Of a stretch of 6,451 nt of DNA, positions 6,450-6,451 are shown in pieces. The position numbers and the translations under genes are program-made. Every line of letters begins with the position of its first letter. Position 1 is the first letter of the stretch. Below the pieces are notes generated by a model that was given only the letters and a program-made list of their open reading frames with translations, did no database searches and was not told the DNA's origin. The DNA is taken from positions 3,199-9,649 of the forward strand of contig CAJUGU010000136.1 of the NCBI GenBank assembly GCA_910586105.1, read 5' to 3'. The stretch is from an uncultured Eubacteriales bacterium (lineage in GTDB: Bacteria; Bacillota; Clostridia; Oscillospirales; Butyricicoccaceae).

Positions 6450-6451
6450 GG

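Overview
The window looks like core chromosome from a Gram-positive anaerobe of class Clostridia, possibly a GC-rich member of the Oscillospirales. This is inferred from three things. Gene order is Firmicute-like: rsfS next to leuS, then ylxM-ffh-rpsP-khpA. Ribosome binding sites are purine-rich (AGGAGG type). The SRP operon carries a ylxM gene. All genes found lie on the plus strand; nothing convincing is encoded on the minus strand.

Layout: (1) 2-550 is the 3' part of a repeat-rich coiled-coil gene that enters from the left edge. (2) 569-937 is rsfS (ribosomal silencing factor) and 958-3366 is leuS (leucyl-tRNA synthetase), tightly spaced behind the coiled-coil gene. (3) 3367-3555 is a 189-base spacer with an AT-rich palindrome, a perfect-consensus sigma-A promoter and a folded 5' leader for rpsU (3556-3738, ribosomal protein bS21). 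A strong terminator (3744-3782) ends this unit. (4) A second perfect-consensus promoter (3823-3851) starts the SRP/ribosome operon: ylxM (3922-4293), ffh (4330-5694), rpsP (5751-5990) and khpA (6012-6242). (5) 6243-6451 has no gene. It holds a nested inverted-repeat structure that can fold as a three-way junction, then a textbook intrinsic terminator and further GC-rich hairpins at the right edge.

The genes share a theme of making and handling the translation machinery. LeuRS charges tRNA-Leu. bS21 and bS16 are small-subunit proteins. RsfS keeps 50S subunits idle during starvation. Ffh with YlxM delivers nascent membrane proteins. KhpA is a small RNA-binding KH protein.

No clear new biological system is visible. 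The parts least explained by known genes are the highly identical repeats in the first gene, the rpsU leader with alternative pairings, and the nested hairpin element after khpA where many Firmicutes would continue with rimM-trmD-rplS.
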